From Bacteroidales bacterium (GTDB lineage: Bacteria; Bacteroidota; Bacteroidia; Bacteroidales; UBA932): DNA of 64,000 nucleotides. The DNA lies in contig JAQXOE010000021.1 of assembly GCA_029098505.1 (NCBI GenBank), positions 1 through 64,000 on the forward strand. Direction: 5' to 3'. This document shows positions 25,622 to 34,892 of this stretch, piece by piece. Below the pieces are notes generated by a model that saw nothing but the letters and a program-made list of their open reading frames with translations, searched no databases and had not been told where the DNA came from. The translations under genes and the position numbers were made by a program. The stretch's first letter is position 1, and each line of letters starts with the position of its first letter.

Positions 25622-28075
25622 ATGAAGGCTGTCAAGAAATTATTGCTCGCTTTGGCGCTGATGGCCGCTCCGCTTCTTTCAGCAGCGGCTCAATCAGTAT
25701 CTGAACTGAATACCTTAGACCCTGTCGGGGACTCCCTCGCTATCAACAAGATGAGGGCAAAGATGGATGCAATACGGAAACACAGGCCCACGGTGGCTCT
25801 TGTGCTCAGCGGAGGCGGCGCCAAAGGAGCTGCACACATAGGCGCGATAGATTTCATCGAGAGACTGGGCATCCCGGTGGATATGGTACTCGGAACCAGT
25901 ATGGGTGGTCTTATTGGAAGCCTTTACGCTTTGGGTTACAATTCGCACCAGATGGACAGTTTGATCCGTTCCCTGGATTGGGGAGAACTTCTCAGTGACA
26001 ATATCCCGTCCTCATTCAGAACCTATCAGCAGAAACGCTACAGGGAGACCTATCTCTTCTCTGTCCCTTTCTATTACTCCCAGCACGCAATTTTCACTGA
26101 AGAGAAGAATAAAAGCGCCAAGGATGAAGGCAATCAGCTTCTCGATGCTGTCCTGAATACGAATACCGACCCCGGATATATCCATATAGGAGCCAATGAC
26201 GAGATGGCCGAGAAAACCCTAAAGGACAATCTCTTCGGAAGTCTTCCATCCGGTTTCATTTACGGACAGAACGTGAACAATCTCATCAGTTCACTTACTG
26301 TAGGCTATCAGGATGAGATAGACTTCAGCGAGCTTCCAGTGCCTTTCTTCTGCATTGCGGGCGATATGGTTACAGGCAAGGCCAAGCTCTGGCATTCCGG
26401 CAAGCTTACTACGGCATTGCGCTCCACTATGTCCATTCCGGGCATTTTTGCTCCTGTGAGAGTTGACGGTATGGTGCTTGTGGACGGAGGAGTCAGGAAC
26501 AACTATCCTACCGATGTGGCCAAGGCAATGGGAGCGGATATCGTAATCGGTGTTGAGCTCTCGGATGCGGAGATGACCTATTCGGACATCAACAATATCG
26601 CCGATATAGTCTGGAAATTCATTGACATACTCGGAATGGACTCTTTCAAGAAAAACGTCACTGTCCCTGATGTCACCATCAAGCCCGACCTGGCCGAGTA
26701 CAATATGCTCAGTTTCGACCCCAAGAGCATAGATATAATTATCCAGCGAGGTTATCTGGCCGCCCTGAACAAGTCTGATGAGCTTATGGCCCTGAAGAAG
26801 AAGGTTGAGAACGCTGCTCTTATAAAGTCTCCTGTGGAGCCGGCGCTTGATCTGAATATGCAGAAAGTAAGAATTTCGGAAATAACTTTCGAAGGACTCA
26901 ATCTGCAGGAGGAGCGCTATCTGCGTGAAAAAGTGGAGATTAAGCCAGGTGATGCAGTCAGTGCAGTGGAGATGAAGGCTGCCGTGGCCAAACTCTATGC
27001 CACACAGTCATTTGACTATGTTACCTACGAGCTCCTGGGCGAAAGGCAGCCTTTCAGACTGAATTTCAGTTGCCGCAAAAGGCCTGTGCATCAGGTGGGG
27101 GTCGGAGCCCGTTTCGATTCGGAAACCAGCATCTCAGCTATCGTCAATCTGGGTTTCAATGTGCATAAGGTAGAGGGTTCTTCGGGTGAGATATCAGCCA
27201 AAATAGGTGCGAATCCTTATGTTGACCTTCACTATATGTACAAGGTCCCGAAACTTCCTGTCCTGAACTTCGATATGAAGTTCTCCGACAATGACATTAT
27301 GATTATTGGCAATAAGAGAGTGTCCGATATCAGTCTGTCTCTTTTCGATACATATCAGAGGCTGTACCTTTCAGATATGAACTGGAAGTCGTCGGATGTG
27401 AAACTTGGGGTCAAGAATAATTTTTTCAGGATTTCGAACTTCCTGTCCGCTGAGCATATTGAAGGCTCCTATGACATCAAGCAGGCAAAGAATGACTTCG
27501 TTTCTGTCTTCCTCGATACAAGGAATAATACCTACGACGACGGATATTTCCCGTCCAAGGGTCACAATATGGGACTTTCGGCAGAGTATGTGTTCGGCGG
27601 TCTTCTATCCCATACAGATCCTTTGTTTACGCTTCAGACTGATGTGTCAGTAGTTGCGCGCCTATGCAGCTTCATTGATTTCATCCCGTCCTTTACCACG
27701 CGTATGCTTTTTGGAAAGACCATTCCGGTAAACTATCTGAATCTGGTAGGTGGTACGGTCCCGGGACGATATATTGAACAGCAGGTTCCGTTTATGGGCA
27801 TCAACTATGCTACTCCACTCAAGAACCATTATCTCCTTTACCGTGCTGATTTTAGAGTCCATATTACCGAGAACAACTATCTCAGCGCTGTTTTCAATAT
27901 GGTCAAGGATTCGAACGAGTTTGATACGGATCTCCTATGGACAGGTGATATGTTTCTCGGGGCCGGTCTTGAATATGCTTATGACTCAATAGTCGGACCG
28001 ATAAAATTCAATGTCCATTGGTCCAACTTGACCAACAAAGTGGGAGCATATTTTTCTCTGGGCTTCGATTTCTGA
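25622..28075 (+). CDS. Patatin-like phospholipase with C-terminal outer-membrane barrel
   Basis: An 817-residue two-part protein with a signal peptide (LLLALALMAAPLLSAAAQ). The patatin domain (about residues 55-320) has the oxyanion loop LVLSGGGAKGAAHIG, nucleophile GTSMGGLIG and catalytic DGGVRNNYP, giving the Ser-Asp dyad of a lipid acyl hydrolase. A POTRA-like segment follows (ISEITFEGLNLQEERYLREKV), then a BamA/TamA-like barrel ending GAYFSLGFDF. The layout is that of PlpD-type (type Vd) autotransporters, so the phospholipase is probably displayed at or released from the surface. recX starts 2 bases downstream. Confidence 0.88.
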   Translation: MKAVKKLLLALALMAAPLLSAAAQSVSELNTLDPVGDSLAINKMRAKMDAIRKHRPTVALVLSGGGAKGAAHIGAIDFIERLGIPVDMVLGTSMGGLIGSLYALGYNSHQMDSLIRSLDWGELLSDNIPSSFRTYQQKRYRETYLFSVPFYYSQHAIFTEEKNKSAKDEGNQLLDAVLNTNTDPGYIHIGANDEMAEKTLKDNLFGSLPSGFIYGQNVNNLISSLTVGYQDEIDFSELPVPFFCIAGDMVTGKAKLWHSGKLTTALRSTMSIPGIFAPVRVDGMVLVDGGVRNNYPTDVAKAMGADIVIGVELSDAEMTYSDINNIADIVWKFIDILGMDSFKKNVTVPDVTIKPDLAEYNMLSFDPKSIDIIIQRGYLAALNKSDELMALKKKVENAALIKSPVEPALDLNMQKVRISEITFEGLNLQEERYLREKVEIKPGDAVSAVEMKAAVAKLYATQSFDYVTYELLGERQPFRLNFSCRKRPVHQVGVGARFDSETSISAIVNLGFNVHKVEGSSGEISAKIGANPYVDLHYMYKVPKLPVLNFDMKFSDNDIMIIGNKRVSDISLSLFDTYQRLYLSDMNWKSSDVKLGVKNNFFRISNFLSAEHIEGSYDIKQAKNDFVSVFLDTRNNTYDDGYFPSKGHNMGLSAEYVFGGLLSHTDPLFTLQTDVSVVARLCSFIDFIPSFTTRMLFGKTIPVNYLNLVGGTVPGRYIEQQVPFMGINYATPLKNHYLLYRADFRVHITENNYLSAVFNMVKDSNEFDTDLLWTGDMFLGAGLEYAYDSIVGPIKFNVHWSNLTNKVGAYFSLGFDF

Positions 28076-28076
28076 T

Positions 28077-28613
28077 ATGGGAAAGATTGACAATATGCTA
28101 TCATTGGAGGAATTGTATGATTCCAGGACGGAGGAATTGTCACCCGAACGCATTCAGTCTGTTCTCATTTCCTTGCAGGCCCAATGCGTCAAACGGGAAT
28201 ATTGCGTCAGCGACATAAGAAAAAAGGCTTTGAAGGCCGTTCAAGGCCAATCATCAGTCGCGGACGAACTGGTCGAGGCTTTGGTCCGGGAGCGCTTTGT
28301 TGACAATCTTCGATATGCGACAGCCTTCTCCAGGGAGAAGTCCTCTCTCAGCGCCTGGGGTCCTTCAAAGATACGCAATGCCCTGCTGCTGAAGGGAATT
28401 GACCGCTCTACCATTGCCCAGGCTCTCACTGAAATCGACGAGGACGCTGCATCCGAGAGGATGATGAGAGCGCTCGCAACGAAGTGGCGCAGCTTGAAGG
28501 AAGACCCTTACGGCAAGTTCAAACTCATCCGTTTCGGTCTTTCGCGAGGCTATGAATATGATGCCGTTTCAGCCTGTGTAGAGGAACTTCTGCGTGAGGA
28601 GAATGAGGACTGA
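28077..28613 (+). CDS. recX: RecX-family regulatory protein
   Basis: A 178-residue helical protein with the RecX pattern: SDIRKKALKAV, then RERFVDNLRYATAFSREK near residue 90, WGPSKIRNALLLKGI and a final YEYDAVSACVEELL. RecX binds RecA filaments and limits their activity. It is not next to recA here but about 15 kb away on the other strand, which is common in Bacteroidota. It follows the patatin gene by one base and may be cotranscribed with it. Confidence 0.85.
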   Translation: MGKIDNMLSLEELYDSRTEELSPERIQSVLISLQAQCVKREYCVSDIRKKALKAVQGQSSVADELVEALVRERFVDNLRYATAFSREKSSLSAWGPSKIRNALLLKGIDRSTIAQALTEIDEDAASERMMRALATKWRSLKEDPYGKFKLIRFGLSRGYEYDAVSACVEELLREENED

Positions 28614-28626
28614 ACTGAAAAATGCC

Positions 28627-28658
28627 TTTGATTATTGTCAAAGGAAATCCTATTTTTG
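28627..28658 (+). promoter_or_regulatory. Promoter for purine nucleoside phosphorylase
   Basis: TTTG at 28627-28630, a 20-base spacer and TATTTTTG at 28651-28658 match the Bacteroidota promoter, 18 bases before the ATG at 28677, so the leader would be very short. Confidence 0.65.
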
Positions 28659-28676
28659 CAAAAACCACATATTGAT

Positions 28677-29507
28677 ATGACAGCGACAGAATATATAAGC
28701 AAGATTGAAGAGGCGGCGGCATTCATTGCGGCGCAGGATAAAAGACATCCGGAAATCGCCATCATCCTGGGCAGTGGACTCGGTAAGCTGGCTGACAGGA
28801 TTGAGCATCCTACCATTATTCCTTATTCCGATATCCCAGGCTTCCCTCAAAGCACGGCCATAGGACACAAGGGTAATCTCATCATTGGCGAACTTGGTGG
28901 AAAATCTGTACTCGCGATGCAGGGCCGTTTCCATTACTATGAAGGCTATGATATGAGTCAAGTCACTCTGCCTGAGCGTGTTATGAGTGTGCTTGGCATC
29001 AAGAAACTCTTCGTGTCCAATGCTGCGGGTGGATTGAATCCTTCTTTCAGCATAGGTGATCTTATGCTTATTCAGGACCATATCAATTTTGCCCCCAACC
29101 CTCTTGTCGGTCCTAATCTGGATAAATTCGGTCCCCGTTTTCCTGATATGACCAGGCCATATGACCCTGAACTGACGGATCTGGCTGAGAAATGTGCGGA
29201 CGAACTCGGCATCAAGGTGCAGAAGGGAGTTTATGTCGTAGTGACCGGACCTTGCTATGAGACTCCGGCAGAACTACGCTTTTTCGGCAAGATAGGCGGT
29301 GACGCCATAGGTATGAGCACTGTTCCCGAGGTGATTGTAGCGCGTCATTGCGGTATGGACGTGATGGGAGTATCGGTGATTACCGATATTGCTACGGGTT
29401 ATCCTGTTGAAGGATATATTACTGACGGAGAGGAGATAGTCAAGGCGGCAGACGCTGCTGCAGACAGAATGACAGCCCTCTTTACTGAGCTGATAGCCAA
29501 GCTTTAG
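28677..29507 (+). CDS. Purine nucleoside phosphorylase (trimeric type)
   Basis: A 276-residue phosphorylase that splits inosine and guanosine with phosphate to base and ribose-1-phosphate. The phosphate-binding [11 protein letters not shown] is near residue 35, [14 protein letters not shown] and [13 protein letters not shown] are near residue 75, and the purine pocket ends in [20 protein letters not shown]. This is the PunA/MTAP-like trimeric class and not DeoD. The ATG at 28677 was chosen by family length and the promoter just upstream. The gene ends tail-to-tail with rmlD, the two stop codons overlapping. Confidence 0.92.
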   Translation: MTATEYISKIEEAAAFIAAQDKRHPEIAIILGSGLGKLADRIEHPTIIPYSDIPGFPQSTAIGHKGNLIIGELGGKSVLAMQGRFHYYEGYDMSQVTLPERVMSVLGIKKLFVSNAAGGLNPSFSIGDLMLIQDHINFAPNPLVGPNLDKFGPRFPDMTRPYDPELTDLAEKCADELGIKVQKGVYVVVTGPCYETPAELRFFGKIGGDAIGMSTVPEVIVARHCGMDVMGVSVITDIATGYPVEGYITDGEEIVKAADAAADRMTALFTELIAKL

Positions 29508-30403
29508 CAGCCCTGTTCTTTCTCGAATTTCTCAATTCGTAACATACACTCCTTGAGAGAGGTGAACCAGTGAGGGATGATGATACCGAAGTCTTCCTTC
29601 ACTTTTGTTTTGTCCAGGACCGAATAGTGTGGACGTCTGGCTTTGGTAGGATAATCCTCTGTCCTACAAGGTGTTATCTGGCATTTGTGCGCGCTGAGTT
29701 CATTGACGGCGACAGCCAGGTCATACCAGGAAGTACAGCCCTCGTCGGTGAAATGCCAGATACCGCATTTATCAGTGAGCTTTTCCTGTAAAATCTTCAT
29801 AATAAGACCGGCGAGGTCGGCCGCATTGGTCGGAGTACCCACCTGGTCGGACACCACTCTTATGTTTGGATTGACCTCGGTGAGATTCCTCATAGTCTTG
29901 ACGAAGTTCTTGCCGTAAGGTGAGTACAGCCAGGCTGTTCTGAATATCATATATCGGCAGCCGCTGCGCTGAACCGCCAGCTCACCCGAATACTTCGTGG
30001 CTCCGTAAACACCTATTGGAGCTGGCTGGTCATCTTCGCGATATGGCTTGCAGCCGTTTCCGCTGAATACATAGTCGGTGGAGATGTGGATGAGGAGAGC
30101 TTTTCTCTCCTTGGCAATGACGGCCAGATTCTCCGGCGCTTTCGCATTGAGCAGCTCGGCGAAGCCTATGTCGCTCTCGGCCTTGTCGACGTTGGTGTAT
30201 GCGGCGCAATTGACAAAGACATCCACCTTTTCCGATTCAGCCACTATTCTTATGGCGTCGATGTTGGTGATGTCCAGATAGACAGTGTCACAACCGGGGA
30301 TGTCGGACACGTCGCTGAAGATGAAATTGTGTCCGCTGCCCTTGGAGGCATTTCTGAGTTCATTGCCAAGCTGTCCGTTGGCTCCTGTCACGAGTATGTT
30401 CAT
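29504..30403 (-). CDS. rmlD: dTDP-4-dehydrorhamnose reductase
   Basis: A 299-residue extended SDR that reduces dTDP-4-keto-L-rhamnose to dTDP-L-rhamnose, the last step in making the sugar donor for O-antigen or capsule. The NAD(P)-binding start is [26 protein letters not shown] near residue 70 is family-typical, and the active-site YxxxK is YGATKYSGE near residue 135. The start overlaps the upstream CpsB-type gene as ATGA, so the two are coupled. The other rhamnose gene in the window is rmlB at 32861; rmlA and rmlC are not seen. Confidence 0.92.
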   Translation of the reverse strand: MNILVTGANGQLGNELRNASKGSGHNFIFSDVSDIPGCDTVYLDITNIDAIRIVAESEKVDVFVNCAAYTNVDKAESDIGFAELLNAKAPENLAVIAKERKALLIHISTDYVFSGNGCKPYREDDQPAPIGVYGATKYSGELAVQRSGCRYMIFRTAWLYSPYGKNFVKTMRNLTEVNPNIRVVSDQVGTPTNAADLAGLIMKILQEKLTDKCGIWHFTDEGCTSWYDLAVAVNELSAHKCQITPCRTEDYPTKARRPHYSVLDKTKVKEDFGIIIPHWFTSLKECMLRIEKFEKEQGC

Positions 30404-31113
30404 TTGACTATCAGATTATGCAGTGACACTGCGGTTTTTTCCTTCAATTCCCGGGCTTCAAGCAGTCTGGCGATGGCAGTCATTCTGTGGCAGTCCGAGC
30501 CTGTCATTGAATACAAGCCCTCTTTAAGAAGCCTTTCCGCCTTCTTTTTCGCGTTCTCTCCGAAATAGCCGAGCAGTGACGGATAGTTCAACTGCAGCCT
30601 GACTCCCATAGAGTTCAGTCTTCTGTAGTCCTTCATTTCCATATACTCATATCTTTCAGGGTGGGCGAGTATAGGCCTGTATCCTGCCCTTTTAGTTTCT
30701 TCGAGAGTTTCCCAGAATCTGTACGGAGCCGACCAGGCAGAGGTCTCAAGCAATACGGACGCTTGTTCCTTGTGCGTCAGCAAGTCCCTGTCCCTCAGGT
30801 GCTTGAGGAAGAGTTCGTCCATCATATACTCTGATGCGAGATGCAGTTCTATACTGCCATTGTAGAGGCTGCAAAGTTCTTCGAAGCGGGCTTTGAGGGC
30901 TTCTCCCGTATTGGGTACATCTTCCATAGTATGGGGCGTGAGCCACAATTCCCTGAGACCTTCCTTCTCCAACAGCGCCAGTATATTGAGTGATTCCTCT
31001 GCGGTTTTGACACCGTCATCCACTCCGAAGAGTATGTGTGAATGGGCATCGCTTCCTCCTCTGAGAATCTGTTTTTCTGTAAGCGCTATTTTTTTCTCGA
31101 ACAATCTAAACAT
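30400..31113 (-). CDS. CpsB/CapC-type tyrosine-protein phosphatase (PHP fold)
   Basis: A 237-residue PHP-family protein resembling CpsB/YwqE, metal-dependent phosphatases that remove phosphate from tyrosine kinases controlling capsule export. Visible marks are SDAHSHILFGVDDGVKTAEES near residue 20 with the first metal ligands, LWLTPHTMEDVPNT near residue 55, LAHPERYEYM near residue 150 and TGSDCHRM near residue 210. Pairing with rmlD fits a surface-polysaccharide role. No tyrosine kinase is in the window. Confidence 0.85.
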   Translation of the reverse strand: MFRLFEKKIALTEKQILRGGSDAHSHILFGVDDGVKTAEESLNILALLEKEGLRELWLTPHTMEDVPNTGEALKARFEELCSLYNGSIELHLASEYMMDELFLKHLRDRDLLTHKEQASVLLETSAWSAPYRFWETLEETKRAGYRPILAHPERYEYMEMKDYRRLNSMGVRLQLNYPSLLGYFGENAKKKAERLLKEGLYSMTGSDCHRMTAIARLLEARELKEKTAVSLHNLIVK

Positions 31114-31138
31114 TCTGACCTTGGCCTTTTTGATTATA

Positions 31139-31186
31139 CAAATTTACTCAAATTTTACGAGGACTATGGAAAAATGTGTAAATTTG
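31139..31186. promoter_or_regulatory. Divergent -7 boxes between CpsB-like and rnhA genes
   Basis: TAAATTTG occurs on both strands in this 125-base gap: as complement of 31139-31146 for the leftward CpsB-like gene, and at 31179-31186 for the rightward rnhA. Neither has a clear TTTG partner at the usual spacing. Confidence 0.4.
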
Positions 31187-31238
31187 TGGTAATCCGCAGC
31201 GGCGGAAAGTGTATTTCTGTAAGAATTGATGACTTGTG

Positions 31239-31757
31239 ATGGAGGAAGCGAAGGTAGGGCAGCGTCCGGTGATTTACCTTTACACCGACGGGGCGTCCAG
31301 TGGAAATCCGGGGCCGGGAGGTTTCGGTGTCGTTTTGAAATGCGGAGCTCATACCAAGGAGCTGTCCGGCGGTTTCAATTGCACTACGAATAACCGTATG
31401 GAACTGCTGGCAGTCATTCGCGGCCTGGAGGCAATACGTTGGGAAAATGCTGAGGTCGAGGTGTTCAGCGATTCCTCCTATGTGGTCAAAGCCATTAATG
31501 AAGGCTGGCTTCAAGGCTGGGAGGCCAAGGGCTGGAAGAAGGTCAAGAATGTTGATCTTTGGCAGCAGTTCCTTACCATATACAGAAAGCACAGGGTGCA
31601 TTTTAATTGGATAAAAGGCCACGCCGGCCATCCGGAAAATGAGAGATGCGACCGTTTGGCCGTCAATGCGGGTGCCGGAGCCATTGCCAGAGGAGAGACA
31701 CTTCCCGACGACATCGGCTTTACTCAGGACAATAATGACAATACAAACCTATTTTGA
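31239..31757 (+). CDS. rnhA: Ribonuclease HI
   Basis: A 172-residue RNase H that cuts RNA in RNA-DNA hybrids, removing primers and R-loops. The catalytic acids appear in order: YTDGASSGNPGPGGFG (Asp near residue 16), NNRMELLAVIRGLEAI (Glu), VFSDSSYVVKAINEGW (Asp) and ENERCDRLAVNAG (Asp, after the KGHAGH handle). The ATG at 31239 was chosen over the GTG one codon earlier. The protein has a C-terminal extension of about 25 polar residues. pdxA follows after 2 bases. Confidence 0.93.
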   Translation: MEEAKVGQRPVIYLYTDGASSGNPGPGGFGVVLKCGAHTKELSGGFNCTTNNRMELLAVIRGLEAIRWENAEVEVFSDSSYVVKAINEGWLQGWEAKGWKKVKNVDLWQQFLTIYRKHRVHFNWIKGHAGHPENERCDRLAVNAGAGAIARGETLPDDIGFTQDNNDNTNLF

Positions 31758-31759
31758 AT

Positions 31760-32848
31760 ATGCAGAACAGAAAACCGGTGGTAGGAATCACCCAGGGAGA
31801 TGGAAACGGAATCGGGTATGAGGTGATAATCAAGGCTTTGGCCGATGCCAGAGTCTTGGATCAGTTCACTCCAGTCGTTTACGGATCTTCGAAAATCTTC
31901 GGCTTCTACAAGAAGACCATACATAATCTGGAACATATCGATACCAATGTCATACTGAGCGCCAAGGATGCCCACAACAAGAGGGTGAATATAGTCAACT
32001 GCTTGCAGGACAATGCCTATGTTGAGCCGGGACAACCAAATCCAGAGGCTGGAAAATATGCCATCAAATCCCTTGAAACTGCTGTTCAGGAGTTGAAGGA
32101 AGGTTATATTGACGTTCTTGTCACGGGACCTATCAACAAGAAGGTGATGTCCACCCAGGGTTTCGGCTTCACCGGTCATACCGAGTTTCTGGAGGATGCC
32201 TTCGGAGTAAAGGATGTGACTATGTTTATGGTTAGCGATAATCTGAAGATAGGTGTGGTTACCGGTCATATTCCTCTGAAGGAAGTTCCTGGCAGCATCA
32301 CTCAAGAGAAAATCCTCAGCAAGCTCCGCTTGATGGATGCTTCGCTGAAGAGGGATTTTGGTGTGGACCAGCCGAAGATAGCCGTGTTGAGCCTGAATCC
32401 TCATAGTGGTGACGGCGGATTGCTCGGAGATGAGGAGCAGACTATCATTGCCCCGGCTGTACAGGCTGCCCAGGCTGAGGGCATTAACGCCTTCGGCCCT
32501 TATTCTCCTGACGGATTCTTCGGTTTGGGCAATTACAGCCGCTTCGATGCCACTCTGGCGATGTATCACGACCAGGGACTGGCGCCGTTCAAGGCCATTG
32601 CCTTCGAGGAGGGTGTCAATTTCACTGCGGGCCTCCCTGTAGTCCGCACCTCTCCGGATCACGGCACTGCTTACGAAATGGCCGGCAGGGATGAGGCCAA
32701 TCCTCGTTCGATGATGTCGGCGATATATACCGCCATCGACATATTCAGAAACCGTCAGGCTTATGACGAGCTGCTCGAGGGGAAGATGAAGGAAAGGGTT
32801 CTCGAAGACTCGAAACCGAATAAGCCGGGCCGCCCTCAAATAGCCTAA
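31760..32848 (+). CDS. pdxA: 4-hydroxythreonine-4-phosphate dehydrogenase
   Basis: A 362-residue PdxA, which oxidises 4-phosphohydroxy-L-threonine in the DXP-dependent route to pyridoxal phosphate. Typical segments are VGITQGDGNGIGYEVIIKAL at the start, TGPINKKVMSTQGFGFTGHTE near residue 120 with a metal-binding His, SLNPHSGDGGLLGDEE near residue 215 and YHDQGLAPFKAIAFEEGVNFT near residue 275. The ATG at 31760 is correct; the frame opens earlier with TTG. It lies 2 bases after rnhA and 12 bases before rmlB, so the three are probably one transcript. Confidence 0.93.
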   Translation: MQNRKPVVGITQGDGNGIGYEVIIKALADARVLDQFTPVVYGSSKIFGFYKKTIHNLEHIDTNVILSAKDAHNKRVNIVNCLQDNAYVEPGQPNPEAGKYAIKSLETAVQELKEGYIDVLVTGPINKKVMSTQGFGFTGHTEFLEDAFGVKDVTMFMVSDNLKIGVVTGHIPLKEVPGSITQEKILSKLRLMDASLKRDFGVDQPKIAVLSLNPHSGDGGLLGDEEQTIIAPAVQAAQAEGINAFGPYSPDGFFGLGNYSRFDATLAMYHDQGLAPFKAIAFEEGVNFTAGLPVVRTSPDHGTAYEMAGRDEANPRSMMSAIYTAIDIFRNRQAYDELLEGKMKERVLEDSKPNKPGRPQIA

Positions 32849-32860
32849 ATCCCTGATTGT

Positions 32861-34030
32861 ATGGATTATAGAAGGACAATACTCATTACCGGGGGCGCCG
32901 GATTCATAGGCAGTCACGTCGTCAGGCTCTTTGTGGAAAAGTATCCTGATTACAGAATAATCAATCTTGACAAACTGACCTACGCAGGCAATCTGGCCAA
33001 TCTCCGGGATATTGAGGACAAGCCGAACTACAGCTTTGTCAAGTCCGACATCTGCGATTTCGACAGCATCCTGGCCCTGATGCGCGAGGAGAAGGTTGAC
33101 GGCATCATACATCTGGCCGCGGAGAGTCACGTGGACCGCTCCATCAAAGACCCGTTCACCTTTGCCCGCACCAATGTGATGGGTACCTTGTCCCTTCTTC
33201 AAGCCGCGAGACTGTATTGGGAGTCCCTCCCTTGCCCATATCATTTTGGCAATGATGCTGCAGCGCAGGGGGAATGCCGCTTCTACCATATTTCCACTGA
33301 TGAGGTTTACGGAGCTCTCGAGATGAGTGCGCCAGAAGGAGTGAAGCCTCCATTCTCCACCAAGGCTTCTTCCGGAGCCCATCATCTGGCTTATGGCAAT
33401 GATTTCTTCACAGAAGATATGAAGTATCAGCCGCATAGCCCGTACAGTGCATCAAAGGCCGGTTCTGACCACTTTGTTCGTGCTTTCCACGACACCTACG
33501 GAATGCCCGTGATAGTCACCAATTGCTCCAACAATTATGGCCCATACCAGTTTCCGGAGAAACTTATTCCATTGTTCATCAACAATATAAGACATCGCAA
33601 GCCTCTGCCTGTCTATGGCCGTGGGGAGAATGTAAGGGACTGGCTCTTCGTTGAGGATCACGCCCGTGCCATTGATTTGATTTTCCATAAGGGCAAAGTC
33701 GCTGAGACCTATAACATAGGCGGTTTCAATGAGTGGAAGAATATTGACATAGTCAAGGTACTGGTCAATACAGTTGACCGTCTCCTCGGCAGGAAGGACG
33801 GAGAAGATATGGACCTCATCACCTATGTCACTGACAGGGCAGGACACGACTTGCGCTATGCCATTGATTCACGCAAACTCCAGTCTGAGCTCGGCTGGGA
33901 GCCTTCATTGCAGTTCGAAGAGGGCATAGAAAAAACTGTGCGCTGGTATCTTGACCATCAGGATTGGCTGGACAATGTGACCAGCGGAGACTATCAGCGT
34001 TATTACGAAGAAATGTACAAGGGCCGCTGA
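32861..34030 (+). CDS. rmlB: dTDP-glucose 4,6-dehydratase
   Basis: A 389-residue extended SDR that converts dTDP-glucose to the 4-keto-6-deoxy sugar, the second step of dTDP-rhamnose synthesis. It has the NAD-binding TGGAGFIGSHVVRLF, HLAAESHVDRSIKDP near residue 85, FYHISTDEVYGAL near residue 145 with the DE catalytic pair, and SPYSASKAGSDH with the YxxxK motif. An insert of about 30 residues before and around the YHISTDEVYG segment is usual in Bacteroidetes RmlB. The gene is separated from rmlD by about 2.4 kb and opposite in strand. Confidence 0.94.
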   Translation: MDYRRTILITGGAGFIGSHVVRLFVEKYPDYRIINLDKLTYAGNLANLRDIEDKPNYSFVKSDICDFDSILALMREEKVDGIIHLAAESHVDRSIKDPFTFARTNVMGTLSLLQAARLYWESLPCPYHFGNDAAAQGECRFYHISTDEVYGALEMSAPEGVKPPFSTKASSGAHHLAYGNDFFTEDMKYQPHSPYSASKAGSDHFVRAFHDTYGMPVIVTNCSNNYGPYQFPEKLIPLFINNIRHRKPLPVYGRGENVRDWLFVEDHARAIDLIFHKGKVAETYNIGGFNEWKNIDIVKVLVNTVDRLLGRKDGEDMDLITYVTDRAGHDLRYAIDSRKLQSELGWEPSLQFEEGIEKTVRWYLDHQDWLDNVTSGDYQRYYEEMYKGR

Positions 34031-34034
34031 TCCC

Positions 34035-34832
34035 CTATAGACCATAAAATTTGCCAAGTATCCAAGCGAAAAGCCGTCGTGGTAGCAGGGTTTTCAGAAT
34101 TACGGCAAGTTTCTGTAAAGGACTGGATATAATATAGTTATATGCCGGTCTTTTTTTCTTTACCAGTTTCGCTACCTTCTTTCCAAGGTACTCCGGTTTG
34201 AGCCCCGTCATTTCGTCCTTTTCTATTCCTTTCAGCGATGCAGTGTAGCGGGGATAGGCTTCTTCCGCCAGTTCCACCGGAATACTTTTTCTATTTGTGG
34301 TGAAGGCCGTGGCGAAGTCTCCCGGTTCTATGACGCTTACCTTGATTCCAAACTCCTTCAATTCAAGCCTGAGAGCTTCGCAATAACCTTCTACCGCGAA
34401 TTTGGAGGCAGAGTACAGACCTTGGAAAGGAAGCCCTATAAGGCCTCCTATGGAACTGATACATAATATTTTACCACTTCTCTGAGCCCTCATTTGAGGG
34501 ACGACGTGATGGAGGAATCTGACCATAGCCATCCAGTTTACATCCATCTGCCTTTGTGCGTCCTCCAAAGTGCATAACTCAAGCGGTCCGGCTATACCCA
34601 TCCCTGCATTGTTTATGAATACATCTATTCGTCCGCATTCTTCGATTACCCTTTTTACGACCTGCTCGACTTGTTCATTGTCAGTAGCTTCGCATCTGAG
34701 GTAACTTACATTAGGAAGCGGATGCTCCAATTCTCTCCTATGAGTTCCATAAACTGTATGTCTATCTTCTGAGAGGCATTTTGCCATTGCTCTTCCGAAA
34801 CCGGAGCTGATGCCTGTAATCAGTATTACCAT
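34035..34832 (-). CDS. Short-chain dehydrogenase/reductase
   Basis: A 265-residue classical SDR of unknown substrate. It has the cofactor motif LITGISSGFGRAMAKCL at the start, NNAGMGIAGPLE near residue 80, the active-site Ser in LCISSIGGLIG and YSASKFAVEGYCEAL near residue 150. A C-terminal basic hydrophobic tail (VKKKRPAYNYIISSPLQKLAVIL) may touch the membrane. The ATG at 34832 was preferred because the domain begins there. It is convergent with rmlB, 4 bases apart, and divergent from the DUF1593 gene. Confidence 0.8.
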   Translation of the reverse strand: MVILITGISSGFGRAMAKCLSEDRHTVYGTHRRELEHPLPNVSYLRCEATDNEQVEQVVKRVIEECGRIDVFINNAGMGIAGPLELCTLEDAQRQMDVNWMAMVRFLHHVVPQMRAQRSGKILCISSIGGLIGLPFQGLYSASKFAVEGYCEALRLELKEFGIKVSVIEPGDFATAFTTNRKSIPVELAEEAYPRYTASLKGIEKDEMTGLKPEYLGKKVAKLVKKKRPAYNYIISSPLQKLAVILKTLLPRRLFAWILGKFYGL

Positions 34833-34866
34833 AAGTCCTTTTTTTAGCAAATTTATCTATTTTTCT

Positions 34867-34874
34867 TATTTTTG
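34867..34874 (+). promoter_or_regulatory. Candidate -7 box of the DUF1593 operon
   Basis: TATTTTTG fits TAnnTTTG, 18 bases before the ATG at 34893. No TTTG -33 partner is clear. Confidence 0.4.
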
Positions 34875-34892
34875 TATTGACTACACACAATA

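Noticed and set aside
31724..33436. 570-codon open frame on the minus strand
   Set aside because: It covers pdxA and part of rmlB, both clear genes on the other strand, and its translation shows no domain. It is a mirror of their codon use.
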